A DNA stretch of 64,000 nt from Kibdelosporangium sp. MJ126-NF4 (GCF_000826545.1 NZ_CDME01000011.1:770001-834000), one strand, 5' to 3'. Positions 17,979-26,809 are shown, counted from the first letter of the stretch. Notes: generated by a model not told the origin, from the sequence alone. Program-made: numbers and translations.

Positions 17979-19772
17979 ATGCGCGAGATCGCAGTCGCCC
18001 CCTTGGTGGAGCCCTACGGCGGTGGACTGGCCGACCTCATCTACACCAACGCGGCCGAGGCGCCCACCACCGTCATCATCAGCCGCAACGTCGGCGGGAC
18101 CTGGCAGGACGTGACCGCGGCCCAGTTCAAGGACGAGGTGCTCGCGGTCGCCAAGGGCCTGATCGGCTCAGGTGTCGGCGCCGGTGAGCGGGTCGCGATC
18201 CTGGCGGCGACGCGGTACGAGTGGACCCTGTTCGACTTCGCCATCTGGGCGGCCGGTGGCGTGCCCGTGCCGATCTACGTGACGTCGTCGGACGAGCAGA
18301 TCCAGTGGATCCTGTCCGACTCCGGCGCGGTCGCGGTGGTCGCCGAGAACGACGAGTTGCTGGCGAAGGTGGAGAGCGTCCGCTCGAACACCCCCGCGCT
18401 CAAGCACGTGTGGAACATCGAGAAAGGCGCGGTCGACGAGGTCGTCGCGGCGGGCGCGAACGAGACCGACGACGCGGTCGACGCGCGCCGCACGGCCGTG
18501 CAGGCGTCCGATGTCGCCACGCTGATCTACACGTCCGGCACCACGGGGCGACCGAAGGGCTGCGTGCTCACCCACGCCAACTTCCACTCCGAAGGCGGCA
18601 ATGTGGTGGAGATGCTGGCGCCGGTGTTCAAGGGCCTCGGCCCCGAGCAGACCTCCACGCTGCTGTTCCTGCCGCTCGCGCACGTCTTCGGGCGGATGGT
18701 GGAAGTCGGCACGATCATGGCGCGGACCCGGCTCGGCCACACCGCGGACATCAAGAAGGTCACCGAGGACCTGGCCACGTTCAAGCCGACGTTCATCCTG
18801 TCCGTGCCGTACGTGCTGGAGAAGGTCTACAACGGCGCGCGGCAGAAGGCCCACTCGGGCGGCAAGGGCAAGATCTTCGACGCCGCCGCCGCGGTGGCCA
18901 TCGCCTACAGCGAGGCGGACGGCAAGGCCGGGCTCGGCCTGAAGATCAAGCACGCGGTGTTCGACAAGCTGGTCTACTCGAAGCTGCGTGCGGCGCTCGG
19001 CGGGCAGGCCAAGTACGCGATCTCCGGCGGCGCGGCGCTCGGCCTGCGGCTGACGCACTTCTTCCGCGGTGTCGGGCTGGTCGTGTTCGAGGGCTACGGC
19101 CTGACCGAGACGTGCGCGGCGGCGACGGTGAACTCGCCGGAGAAGTTCAAGCCGGGCACCGTCGGCCACCCGCTGCCCAACACCGCCGTGCGGATCGCCG
19201 ACGACGGTGAGGTCCAGGTCAAGGGCGGCCAGGTCTTCCCCGGTTACTGGCAGAACGAGGACGCCACGAAGGCCTCGCTGGACAGTGATGGCTGGTTCGC
19301 CACCGGTGACCTCGGCGAACTGGACGACGAGGGCTTCCTGAAGATCACCGGGCGCAAGAAGGAGATCCTGGTGACCAGCGGCGGCAAGAACGTCGCGCCC
19401 GCCGTGATCGAGGACCGGATCGCCGCGCACCCGCTGGTCGGCCAGGCCATGGTGGTCGGCGACGGCAAGAGCTACATCGCGGCGCTGATCACCATCGAGC
19501 CGGACTACTTCACGTACTGGAAGTCCACGACGGGCAAGCCCGAGTCGGCGACCGTCACGGACCTGGTCGACGACCCCGACCTGAACGCCGAGATCCAGCG
19601 CGCGGTCGACGAGGGCAACCTCGCGGTGTCGAAGGCGGAGTCGGTGCGCAGGTTCCGGATCCTGACGACCGAGTTCAGCCCGGAGACCGGCCACCTGACG
19701 CCGTCGCTGAAGCTGAAGCGGTCGGTCATCATGAAGGACTTCTCCTCGGACGTGGATGCTTTGTACTCATAA
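17979..19772 (+). CDS. fadD: Long-chain fatty-acid-CoA ligase (FadD15-like AMP-binding enzyme)
   Basis: It activates fatty acids through an acyl-adenylate to acyl-CoA. The 597-residue protein has the P-loop motif YTSGTTGRPKGC near residue 186, the YGLTETCAA motif near 375, the WFATGDLGELDDEGFLKITGRKKE hinge and the C-terminal domain. It belongs to the long FadD15/ACSL-like group because of the AREKVYNGARQKA-type helical insert (here VPYVLEKVYNGARQKAHSGG). A strong ribosome-binding site (GGAGGAGTGAGGT) precedes ATG 17979. It is monocistronic, with a hairpin right after the stop. Confidence 0.93.
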   Translation: MREIAVAPLVEPYGGGLADLIYTNAAEAPTTVIISRNVGGTWQDVTAAQFKDEVLAVAKGLIGSGVGAGERVAILAATRYEWTLFDFAIWAAGGVPVPIYVTSSDEQIQWILSDSGAVAVVAENDELLAKVESVRSNTPALKHVWNIEKGAVDEVVAAGANETDDAVDARRTAVQASDVATLIYTSGTTGRPKGCVLTHANFHSEGGNVVEMLAPVFKGLGPEQTSTLLFLPLAHVFGRMVEVGTIMARTRLGHTADIKKVTEDLATFKPTFILSVPYVLEKVYNGARQKAHSGGKGKIFDAAAAVAIAYSEADGKAGLGLKIKHAVFDKLVYSKLRAALGGQAKYAISGGAALGLRLTHFFRGVGLVVFEGYGLTETCAAATVNSPEKFKPGTVGHPLPNTAVRIADDGEVQVKGGQVFPGYWQNEDATKASLDSDGWFATGDLGELDDEGFLKITGRKKEILVTSGGKNVAPAVIEDRIAAHPLVGQAMVVGDGKSYIAALITIEPDYFTYWKSTTGKPESATVTDLVDDPDLNAEIQRAVDEGNLAVSKAESVRRFRILTTEFSPETGHLTPSLKLKRSVIMKDFSSDVDALYS

Positions 19773-19794
19773 GGCTACGAATTGTGACGCCACG

Positions 19795-19822
19795 CCCTGC
19801 GACAGCTCCCTTTGTCGCAGGG
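19795..19822 (+). terminator. Hairpin after the acyl-CoA synthetase gene
   Basis: Perfect 10-base arms CCCTGCGACA and TGTCGCAGGG with an eight-base loop start 23 bases after the stop codon. There is no T-run, which is common for GC-rich actinomycetes. It is probably the transcription end of fadD. Confidence 0.7.
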
Positions 19823-19985
19823 ACGCTGGTCCCATTGCCAACGATCAAGCCTCACGTCTCGACAATCATTGACGAAACCCGGTGTTACTGCAGTCGGCGT
19901 ATTCGTCGACGCCATTCGTGGCAGTACATTCCAGGAAGTCCTGTGTGATTGGCCGGAAATGCCGGCGACACCGTGAGGAGTAAAG

Positions 19986-21659
19986 ATGGGCCGGCACGAC
20001 ATCGACCGACGCAACCGGCGGAAAGCCAACACGATGCTGATCATCGTGTTGATCGGCGCGGTGGTCGCGGGCGTCGCGTGGTTCGCAGTCGACAGGCTGC
20101 GTGACTCGTCGAGCGCGGAGTGCGTCGATCCCGCCGTGCTGAACGTGGTGGCCGCGCCGGACATCGCGCCGGTGGTCGACCAGGTCGCCCGCGGCCTGAA
20201 CCCGACCGACGAGCAGACGTGCTACCGCGTGGAGATGATCGTCGCCGACTCGTCCGCGACAGCCGACCAGCTCGCCGCGCCCAAACCAGCGAACCCACCG
20301 ACGGTCTGGATCCCGGACTCGTCGGTGTGGCTGCGCCGGGCACGGGAGAAAGGCGCCGCGCAGGTGCCCGAGAGCGGCTCGTCGATCGCGAGCTCGCCCG
20401 TGGTGATGGCGTTGGCCGAACCGGCCGCGAAACAACGCAACTGGCCGGAGAAGCAACTGACCTGGGCCGACGTGATCGGCGCGGGCGGCGCGGACCTGAA
20501 CGTGGGCATGGTCGACCCGTCGGCGGACGCGGTGGGCGTCTCGGCACTGATCGCGGTACGCGACGTGACGGCGTTGACCTCGGATCCGGCAGCCAACAAC
20601 GTGGCCGTGCTGCGCAAGCTCTCCCCGAACGCGACATCCGGCTCATCGGAGCTGTTCGCCAGAACCAGCCAAACAGCGACAGGCCCAGCGATCACCGCCT
20701 TCCCCACCTCGGAACGAGCACTGCTGGACAACAACGCCAAGCGCAAGGAAGAGCAACTCGTCGCGGTCTACGCGGAGCCAGCCGCGCCATCGCTGGACTA
20801 CCCGTACACAGTGCTCCCCTCGTCCGGCAAGGTCGCCGAGGCCGCCGGGAAGTTCCGCTCCGCGCTGCTGTCCCAGAACGTCCGCGATTCGCTGTCCGCC
20901 AACGGCCTGCGCTTCCCCGACGGCCGCGTCCCCGGCTACCCGCCAACCGACAACCGCACAGTGGTGCGCAGGCTCAACCCAGTAGCACCACCAGGAACAG
21001 CCCAACTCGACCAGGTACTGAACACCTGGGCCGGAATCAGCAGGGCGTCCCGGATCCAGGCGGTGCTCGACGTGTCCGGCTCGATGAACGGCGTGATCCC
21101 CGGCTCCGGCAAGACAAGGATGCAGGTCACGCTGGAAGCATCGGAAGGCGGGATCAGACTGATGAACCCCAGGACAAAACTGGGGATCTGGGTCTTCTCA
21201 GCAGAACTGGACGCGGAGAAGGACTACCAAGAAGTCCTGCCGGTACTCCCCCTGAGCGAGTCACTGCCCAACGGCGCACTGGAGAAACTCCGCTCCGTCA
21301 AGGCAACCCCCACCGGCCGCACAGGCCTGTACGACACAACACTGGCCGCGTACACCTCCGCACGCCAAAACTGGGAACCGGGCCGAATCAACCTCGTCCT
21401 GATCCTGACCGACGGCAAGAACGACGACGACGGCCGAGGCATCAGCAGAGACGCCCTCCTGACCGAGCTGGGAAAGATGCAGGACCCGAACCGCCCCCTG
21501 CCCATAGTGTTCATCGGCATCGGCCCGGACGTGGACGTCGACGAACTGAACGCGATGTCCAAGGCAACCGGCGGCCAAACCTTCAGCACAGCAGACCCGA
21601 CAAAGATCAACGAGATCTTCTTCGCAGCCCTCAGCCGAGTAATCTCCGGCAAATCCTGA
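19986..21659 (+). CDS. Membrane-anchored substrate-binding and von Willebrand A domain protein
   Basis: This 557-residue protein is anchored by one N-terminal span (TMLIIVLIGAVVAGVAWFAV, residues 16-35). Residues 45-330 resemble a periplasmic binding protein lobe pair (LNVVAAPDIAPVVDQVARGL, VWIPDSSVWLRRA, GSSIASSPVVMAL). Residues 350-557 form a VWA domain with an intact MIDAS: DVSGSMN, a Thr in TPTGRTGLYDT and LILTDGKNDD. The active part would face outside the cell. Proteins of this build are common in actinomycetes and are thought to bind protein or ligand at the cell surface; the role here is unknown. A good ribosome-binding site (GTGAGGAGTAAAG) precedes the ATG. Confidence 0.88.
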   Translation: MGRHDIDRRNRRKANTMLIIVLIGAVVAGVAWFAVDRLRDSSSAECVDPAVLNVVAAPDIAPVVDQVARGLNPTDEQTCYRVEMIVADSSATADQLAAPKPANPPTVWIPDSSVWLRRAREKGAAQVPESGSSIASSPVVMALAEPAAKQRNWPEKQLTWADVIGAGGADLNVGMVDPSADAVGVSALIAVRDVTALTSDPAANNVAVLRKLSPNATSGSSELFARTSQTATGPAITAFPTSERALLDNNAKRKEEQLVAVYAEPAAPSLDYPYTVLPSSGKVAEAAGKFRSALLSQNVRDSLSANGLRFPDGRVPGYPPTDNRTVVRRLNPVAPPGTAQLDQVLNTWAGISRASRIQAVLDVSGSMNGVIPGSGKTRMQVTLEASEGGIRLMNPRTKLGIWVFSAELDAEKDYQEVLPVLPLSESLPNGALEKLRSVKATPTGRTGLYDTTLAAYTSARQNWEPGRINLVLILTDGKNDDDGRGISRDALLTELGKMQDPNRPLPIVFIGIGPDVDVDELNAMSKATGGQTFSTADPTKINEIFFAALSRVISGKS

Positions 21660-21679
21660 CCCAGCCCACGCCCACACAC

Positions 21680-21732
21680 GCAACGAAGGTGGCCTTCGGT
21701 GCACCCGCCGCAACCAAGGCGGCCTTCGTTGC
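21680..21732 (+). terminator. Imperfect 23-base stem-loop after the VWA gene
   Basis: Arms 21680-21702 and 21710-21732 match at 18 of 23 positions around a seven-base loop. They carry the AAGGTGGCCTTCG-like core that also forms the hairpin after the mIHF gene (29550-29581). It starts 21 bases after the VWA stop and is probably its terminator. Confidence 0.6.
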
Positions 21733-21769
21733 ACCCCACCCCACGTGCAGGCGCAGAGGTTTGGCTAAG

Positions 21770-22065
21770 TGGCTCGCGCGCAAAAGCAGTCGGCGGGTGC
21801 TGGTGGCTCGCGCAAGCGCAGTCGGGGTGCTGGCGACTCACGCGCCACGACAGCTGTGCCCCGCGATCCGCTCGGCTTCGGTTGGTGGCTCGCACGTATG
21901 CGCGGTCAGGGAGTGTTGGCGGCTTGCGCGTATGCGCAATCAGGGGGTGTTTGTGGCTCGCGCACCACAGTGTGCGCGGCCATTGCTCAACCCCTGAACC
22001 GGCGGCTCGCGCGCAACTGCACTCGGAGGTGCTGGCGGCTTGCGCGCAAGCGCGGAGGGGTGCTT
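21770..22065. repeat. Degenerate ~34-bp tandem repeats (gene-free)
   Basis: Seven to eight imperfect copies of a ~34-base unit run head to tail. Each begins TGGCTCGCGC or CGGCTTGCGC, has a middle like ATGCGCAGTCAGGG and ends GTGCTGG. Copies three and six are strongly changed or longer. All frames on the plus strand are open for some distance because the unit lacks stops, but the readings have no family resemblance and no ribosome-binding site. A one-to-two copy version precedes the second palindromic element near 61700. Units are degenerate and spacers are absent, so it is not a CRISPR array. Confidence 0.75.
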
Positions 22066-22126
22066 CGGGTGTGTTCCCTTCCGTATGGCCTGGGCGCAGC
22101 CAAACCACGACGGGTCAGGAGGTCGG
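22066..22126 (+). repeat. Left arm of palindromic repeat element, copy A (split by the IS)
   Basis: This arm pairs with 23935-23993. The outer stem is a perfect 27-base match starting CGGGTGTGTTCCCTTCCGTA. A short unpaired stretch follows, then an inner 25-base stem that reads AAACCAC...GAGGTCGG. With the IS removed, the two arms enclose a 32-base loop, the same length as in intact copy B at 61757-61906. It is not coding as far as can be seen. Confidence 0.85.
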
Positions 22127-22138
22127 CCCACGCAACCC

Positions 22139-22146
22139 AACCCCAA
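22139..22146. repeat. Target-site duplication, left (AACCCCAA)
   Basis: The eight bases AACCCCAA directly before the left inverted repeat are repeated at 23915-23922 directly after the right one. Copy B of the host element shows the matching unoccupied sequence with only one such stretch. Confidence 0.9.
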
Positions 22147-23914
22147 GCAATGCCGCGTAGTTAGGGGGTTGGTGGTGTTGTCGAGGTGGGTGGGTGGGTG
22201 AGGGTGTAGTGGCCTTTGGTGGTTTTGGTGAAGTGGCCCCATCGTGTCCATTCGGCGAGTTGGGTGAGGAGGTGTCGGGGTGGGATGCCGAGTTGTTGGG
22301 CGAGGTGTCTGCCGTTCCAGGCGTGGTTGGGTTGGGTGTTCATGAGTTGGATGACCTGTGCTCTGCGGGTGTTGGGTTGGGGTGTTCGGTCGCGGGGTGG
22401 GCGTGGTGGTGGGGGTGGGGTCAGGGGTGGGGTGCGCGGGGTGATGTCGATGCTGGTGACGGTGGTGGAGTGTGTGGGGCGGGTGTCGTCGCGGGTGATG
22501 TAGCGGGATGTGGCGGATTTGACGGTGCGGGCGCTGAAGCGGGGACGGCGTGGGGGTAGCAGTGTGCGCAGGATGGCTCGGCCGATGGCGCCGAGTAGGT
22601 CGACTGGTTCGGTGGGGTGGATTGCGTGGGCGGCGGTGAGTTGGTCGCGGGCGGTTTCCAGGGCGGTGGTGAAGCTGGCCCGGTCGGGGTCGGTGCCGGG
22701 CTGGGTTTCGGTCGCGGTGACCATCGCCATGCGCAGCAGTTGATAGACGGTGAGCAGGGCCCAGAGTTCTTGTTCCAGGCCGGGCCGGTCGCCGGAGCGC
22801 AGTATGTGTCCTTTGAGGATGGTGTGGCGCAGGGCGAGGAACGCGGTCTCGATTTCCCAGCGTTCGTGATAGAGCTTGGCCAGGTCGGTCGCGGGGTGGC
22901 GGTGGTGATCGAGCAGAGTGGTGATCAGGCGGTAACGGTCACCGGTCCGGCTGCCGTCGGTGCCGGTCATGACCACCGCGGCTTCGACGATCCGGACTTT
23001 CATGCCGTCCACCAGCGACAGGTAGGACCCGTCCGGGAGGTGGCGCAGTACTCGTGGTTTGCGGGTGTTTCTGGAGCGGATGAGCAGCATCGCGCCGGTC
23101 TGGGCGACACGGTTGAGGAAGGCGTTGGCGTCGAATGCCCGGTCGCCGAGCATCAGCATCCCTGGCCGCAGCAAGCCGAGCAGGTCAGTGGCCAGCTTCA
23201 GTTCGTCGCGGTTGTCCGCGCTGCCCAGGCTCGCGCCCAGCAGTGCCCGGGTGCCGGTCTCGACCAGGGCCATCACTCGCAGGGTGGGATACCCAGCCCA
23301 GCCGAAGTGGTATTTGATCCGGCCGAGCCAGCCGCGGTTGCGGTCGGTGTCCGGGACTTTCACTGAGTTCAGCCCATCGAACGCGACCGTGCGCAGCCCT
23401 CGGTAACACACTCCCGGTGTTCTGGGTTGGCCTATCGGTCCGGCGAGGATGTCGAACAACGCGCGCAGCGGCGCGGGTCCCAACCGGCGCCGCAGATCGC
23501 GCAGGGCCTTCTCCGACGGACGTCGCGTCCCGGGCAGTCCGGCGGTGAGTTTGTCCCAGACCCTGAGGTATCCCAGCCCGGGAAACAACCCCAGCGCCAG
23601 CAGGAAGTACACCCCGACCCGGGAGGGCAGGTCACGTAACCGGCGCTGTGTGGTTTGGTCTGGGCCAGCACGTCATCCACCAGTTCGACTGGCAGATACT
23701 GGGTCAGCTCACCCAGATGGCCAGCGGCGAACACGTCCACTGAACGACCGGACACGGCACATGATCGAGACGATGGCAGACTGGACACGCAACGGGGCTC
23801 CTGAACAGGCGATTGTGGAAGATCACCAGTTCTACAAGGAGTCCCGTTGCCTTGTCGATCTTGAACTCGCCACAACTTGCCCGACCAGCTAAAACGCTAA
23901 CTACGCGGCATTGC
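22147..23914 (-). mobile_element. IS4-family insertion sequence, 1768 bp
   Basis: Perfect 18-base terminal inverted repeats GCAATGCCGCGTAGTTAG (22147-22164, and its complement at 23897-23914) bound the element. An 8-base duplication AACCCCAA flanks it. It carries one transposase gene on the minus strand whose stop lies inside the left inverted repeat. It has inserted into the loop of a palindromic repeat; deleting it with one duplication restores a sequence collinear with copy B near 61.8 kb. The reading frame of the transposase is broken once, so the copy may be inactive. Confidence 0.93.
22161..23755 (-). pseudogene. IS4-family DDE transposase, frame-disrupted near 23655
   Basis: The N-terminal part (VSGRSVDVFAAGHLGELTQYLPVELVDDVLAQT) reads in one frame from a GTG at about 23755. 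The rest (RRLRDLPSRVGVYFLLALGLFPGLGYLRVWDKL onward) reads in another. The switch falls at a TTT run (23654-23656); one more base in that run would restore the usual family sequence. The catalytic residues lie in the downstream part: Asp in VAFDGLNS, Asp in LGDRAFD and Glu in YHERWEIETAFLALRH. A proline-rich linker and a C-terminal wHTH-like tail extend it to about 530 codons. It may be a true mutation or a base-calling error in a homopolymer; a programmed shift is less likely because no canonical slippery heptamer is seen. Confidence 0.85.
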
Positions 23915-23922
23915 AACCCCAA
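23915..23922. repeat. Target-site duplication, right (AACCCCAA)
   Basis: This is the right copy of the 8-base duplication flanking the IS4-family element, directly after its right inverted repeat. Confidence 0.9.
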
Positions 23923-23934
23923 GCGCAGGCGATA

Positions 23935-23993
23935 CCGACCTCTTGACGCGTTGTGGTTTCCTCCGGCAGGCCATACGGAAGGGAACACACCCG
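23935..23993 (+). repeat. Right arm of palindromic repeat element, copy A, with shared 3' tail
   Basis: It is complementary to 22066-22126. After the arm, sequence shared with copy B continues (ACCCACAAAAACACTAGAACG, then GATCCTGTGTTCCCCTTTTG and GGCGGCCTGCCTCCCGGC) to about 24075, with weaker similarity to about 24150. Inside that tail of copy A the block TGGCGGCCTGCC...CCGGCGAGGA occurs twice, at about 24060 and 24099. No gene is seen between the IS and the membrane protein gene ending at 24171. Confidence 0.8.
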
Positions 23994-24170
23994 CCACCAC
24001 CCGACCCACAAAAACACTAGAACGATGAGCCTATGGCTAGAGATCCTGTGTTCCCCTTTTGGCGGCCTGCCTCCCGGCGAGGGACCTGCTTGTCAAGTCT
24101 GGCGGCCTGCCGTCCGGCGAGGACCGTCTTGCCAAGCCAAAGGCAAGAGAGCGACGGGAAGCGGCCAGGC

Positions 24171-24614
24171 TCAACCAGCAGCCCCCCGCTGCTGACGCCG
24201 AAAAGCAGCGAAACCAGCCAACCCGGACCCGACAGCAACAACGATCCCCAAGTAAAGCCCGATCCCACCAACAATCGCACTGGGAAGCGTGACCCACCGA
24301 AGCAGAATCATCACCAGAGCCAGCACGGCCAACGTAACCCACAACGAAGAAAGCATCTGAACAGGCTTGCCAAACCGCTGCCACAGAAGCAGAACGCTCA
24401 CCGCGAGCAACAGCACGGTGGGGAACCAGGCAAGAAAGTTCCCCTGCCACACAGGAATCCACGTGTCCACACCCTGTTCACGCAGCTGTGCGACTCTGGA
24501 GTCCGGGGCGCGGAACCACGGCAGGAAGCTCACAACCACCGCGGCGACCCCCGCCCCAACACCAACCCACTCCAGCCAAGTAATCCGGTCGGGCGTCGCG
24601 GGGACATCGGTCAC
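24171..24614 (-). CDS. Small hypothetical membrane protein, four predicted spans
   Basis: I do not recognise a named family. From GTG 24614 the protein has 147 residues: a short polar N-terminus (VTDVPATPDRITW), a span ending VVSFLPWF, a polar loop (RAPDSRVAQLREQGVDTWIPVWQGN), three more spans (FLAWFPTVLLLAVSVLLLW, LWVTLAVLALVMILL, IVGGIGLYLGIVVAVGSGL) and a basic tail (RRQQRGAAG). GTG 24626 is another possible start. The tail lies next to the repeat element, so the 3' end may have been changed by it. It is followed upstream by the DinB-like gene on the same strand after 112 bases. Confidence 0.65.
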   Translation of the reverse strand: MTDVPATPDRITWLEWVGVGAGVAAVVVSFLPWFRAPDSRVAQLREQGVDTWIPVWQGNFLAWFPTVLLLAVSVLLLWQRFGKPVQMLSSLWVTLAVLALVMILLRWVTLPSAIVGGIGLYLGIVVAVGSGLAGFAAFRRQQRGAAG

Positions 24615-24726
24615 GGCAGCCTCCACTGTTCGGTTGTCGAACAGTATGGCCCCGCCGACCCAGGACGCGCGAGCCGACAACGGACCCCCAGGACCGCTGC
24701 GACCAAGCACGCCAAGACCCGGCGAC

Positions 24727-25296
24727 TCACACCCAGTTCGGATCCCGGCCAACGTAGGCGACGAGCTTGTCCAGTTCACTGGCGTCGTCGTCAACAGCAA
24801 CCACCATGTCGAAAGAAACCGAAGGCCGATCAGCCGGAAAACGCCGCATGGCCGCCAACGCCACAGCGCACAACTGCTCATCAGGTGAATAACCCACACC
24901 GATCGTCTTCGCCACATCCCACCCGTGCACGACAGTGTCGATCAGATGCATGGTCACCGCGGTCGAACCCGACACCACGCCGAACACGTTGACACGCATC
25001 CGACGCTGCAGCACCGCATCCGGCTCGAAAGCCGCGAGATACCCCTCCGCCGCCTTCCGGTAGGCCGCGACCGGATCCGTCCCGAGACTGCCCGCATTCC
25101 AGTCCACATCGGACCATTCGGTCCCCGCGGTCGTCGCCGCGGCGAAAGCCGTGTCCTCGCTCACCAGGTGGCGCAGCAAGCCGTGCAGTGTCCAGTCGGC
25201 ACACGGCGTCGGCAGTCGGAGATGCTCCGGCCTGACCTGGCCGATCACCTCGCCCACGATTTTCATCGCCTGGCGGTCGAACTCCCTCGCATCCAC
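24727..25296 (-). CDS. TIGR03086-like DinB-fold protein (mycothiol-dependent enzyme superfamily)
   Basis: This 189-residue protein belongs to the maleylpyruvate isomerase/DinB-fold group common in actinomycetes. Marker segments are RLPTPCADWTLHGLLRHLV near residue 30, MHLIDTVVHGWDVAKTIG near 120 and a C-terminal VAYVGRDPNWV ending. The His residues (LLRHLV, MHLIDTVVHGWD) would form the metal site. Family members often use mycothiol, but the reaction here cannot be told. It is divergent from the MocR regulator across 85 bases. Confidence 0.8.
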   Translation of the reverse strand: MDAREFDRQAMKIVGEVIGQVRPEHLRLPTPCADWTLHGLLRHLVSEDTAFAAATTAGTEWSDVDWNAGSLGTDPVAAYRKAAEGYLAAFEPDAVLQRRMRVNVFGVVSGSTAVTMHLIDTVVHGWDVAKTIGVGYSPDEQLCAVALAAMRRFPADRPSVSFDMVVAVDDDASELDKLVAYVGRDPNWV

Positions 25297-25381
25297 GCCA
25301 TGACCCTAGGAACGACCAGCGGCCCCATGGAAGGTCCAAAACCTCGAAGTTCGACTGGGCCAATCCGGGTAAGCTCGCCCG

Positions 25382-26809
25382 GTGGACTTCCATGTCAGCC
25401 TGATCGGCCGCGCTGACAAGACCGGCCAGATCTACCAGCAGGTCAAGGCCGCGATACTGGACGGCAGGCTGCGCACCGGCGACGCGCTCCCGCCGACAAG
25501 GGAACTCGCCACCCGGCTCGCGGTCTCCCGCAACACCGTCAGCGCCGCCTACGACCGGCTCACCGCGGAGGGTTTCGTCGCCGCGCGGACCGGGGCGGGC
25601 ACGTTCGTCCAGGCCACGGGATTCTCCCAGCCGCCGCGCCCCGCCGCCGGGCCCGGCCCTCGCCCCAAGGCGGTGTGGGACGACCTGCAGGCACCCGAGC
25701 ACAATCCCCTGCCGGTCCGCTACGACTTCCGGGCCGGGATCCCCGACGCCAAGCTGTTCCCGTACGCCGCGTGGCGGCGGCTGCTGGCCAAGCAGTTCAC
25801 TCCGACGGCCATCGGCTCGCTCGCGCACGACGCCGCCGCCGCTCATCCCGGCCTCACCGCCGCGCTCGCCCGGCACGTCGGCGTCTCGCGGGCGGTGCGG
25901 GCGACCGCCGACGACGTGCTCGTCACGCATGGCGCCCAGCAGGCGATCGACCTGGTCTGCCGGGTCCTCGTCGACCCGGGAACCGTTGTGGCCGTTGAGG
26001 ACCCCGGCTACTTCGGGCCGCTGCACCTGTTCCGGTCGCACGGCGCGCGGGTCGTCGGTGTGCCCGTCGACGACGAGGGCATCGACGTCTCGGCCATTCC
26101 GTCGACCGCGCGGATCGTGTACGTGACCCCGTCGCACCAGTTCCCGCTGGGCGTGCCGATGTCGCTCGCGCGGCGGACCGCGTTGCTCGAATGGGCCGAG
26201 CGGACCGGCGCTGTCATCATCGAGGACGACTACGACAGCGAGTTCCGCTACGGCGGTCGCCCGATCGAGCCGTTGCAGAACCTCGACCGGGCCGGGCGGG
26301 TCGTCTACGTCGGCTCACTGTCCAAAGTGCTACTGCCGAACCTCCGGCTCGGCTTCCTGATCGCGCCGGACGGACTGCGGGCCGCGCTGCGGGCGGCGAA
26401 GTACGTCACCGACTGGCAGTCCAACCGGCCGATCCAGGCGGCGCTCGCCGACTTCATCGACGAGGGACTGCTGGCCAGGCACATCCGGCGAACCCGAAAG
26501 GAGTACCAGGCCCGGCACGATCGAATACTGACGGTGTTGCGCCGCGACTTCGCCGACGTGCTCGACCCGCGCCCGGTCGCGGCCGGGATGCACCTGTGCG
26601 CCTATCTGCCCGATTCGTCCGACGAACTCGCGGTGTACCAGCGCGCGAGAGCACTCGGTGTCGGCGTGTACACCTTGTCCCCCTTCAGGATCCAATCGTC
26701 CGGGCCGCCGGGGCTGGTGCTCGGCTACGGCGCGGTCGAACTGTCCGATATCGACGAAGGGCTACGCCGACTCGGCGCCTGTGTCGGGCCCGCTACGATT
26801 CGCCGGTGA
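25382..26809 (+). CDS. MocR/PdxR-type regulator (GntR wHTH fused to PLP aminotransferase-like domain)
   Basis: This 475-residue fusion protein has a GntR winged helix at residues 15-75 (QVKAAILDGRLRTGDALPPTRELATRLAVSRNTVSAAYDRL), a linker and a fold-type I aminotransferase-like domain. The PLP lysine is Lys315 in GSLSKVLLPNLRLGF; the Asp/Tyr pair is in IIEDDYDSEFRY. Such proteins act as PLP-sensing activators or repressors of vitamin B6, GABA or amino-acid genes. No pdxST genes adjoin it, so its target may be the divergent DinB-like gene. The GTG start at 25382 was taken; its stop overlaps the next gene (GTGA). Confidence 0.9.
   Translation: MDFHVSLIGRADKTGQIYQQVKAAILDGRLRTGDALPPTRELATRLAVSRNTVSAAYDRLTAEGFVAARTGAGTFVQATGFSQPPRPAAGPGPRPKAVWDDLQAPEHNPLPVRYDFRAGIPDAKLFPYAAWRRLLAKQFTPTAIGSLAHDAAAAHPGLTAALARHVGVSRAVRATADDVLVTHGAQQAIDLVCRVLVDPGTVVAVEDPGYFGPLHLFRSHGARVVGVPVDDEGIDVSAIPSTARIVYVTPSHQFPLGVPMSLARRTALLEWAERTGAVIIEDDYDSEFRYGGRPIEPLQNLDRAGRVVYVGSLSKVLLPNLRLGFLIAPDGLRAALRAAKYVTDWQSNRPIQAALADFIDEGLLARHIRRTRKEYQARHDRILTVLRRDFADVLDPRPVAAGMHLCAYLPDSSDELAVYQRARALGVGVYTLSPFRIQSSGPPGLVLGYGAVELSDIDEGLRRLGACVGPATIRR

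Noticed and set aside
21770..22065. CRISPR array
   Set aside because: Units follow one another without unique spacers, are degenerate, and no cas genes are present.
21769..22164. A 131-codon open frame across the tandem repeats, sharing LRVCSLPYGLGAAKPRR with a 64-codon frame at 61667-61861
   Set aside because: The shared residues come from the palindrome arm, other frames are open too, no ribosome-binding site is seen, and the frame is cut by the IS inverted repeat. It is better explained by the repeat DNA than by a protein.
23640..23670. Programmed -1 frameshift in the IS4 transposase
   Set aside because: No canonical slippery heptamer in frame and no clear downstream pseudoknot; mutation or a base error is simpler.
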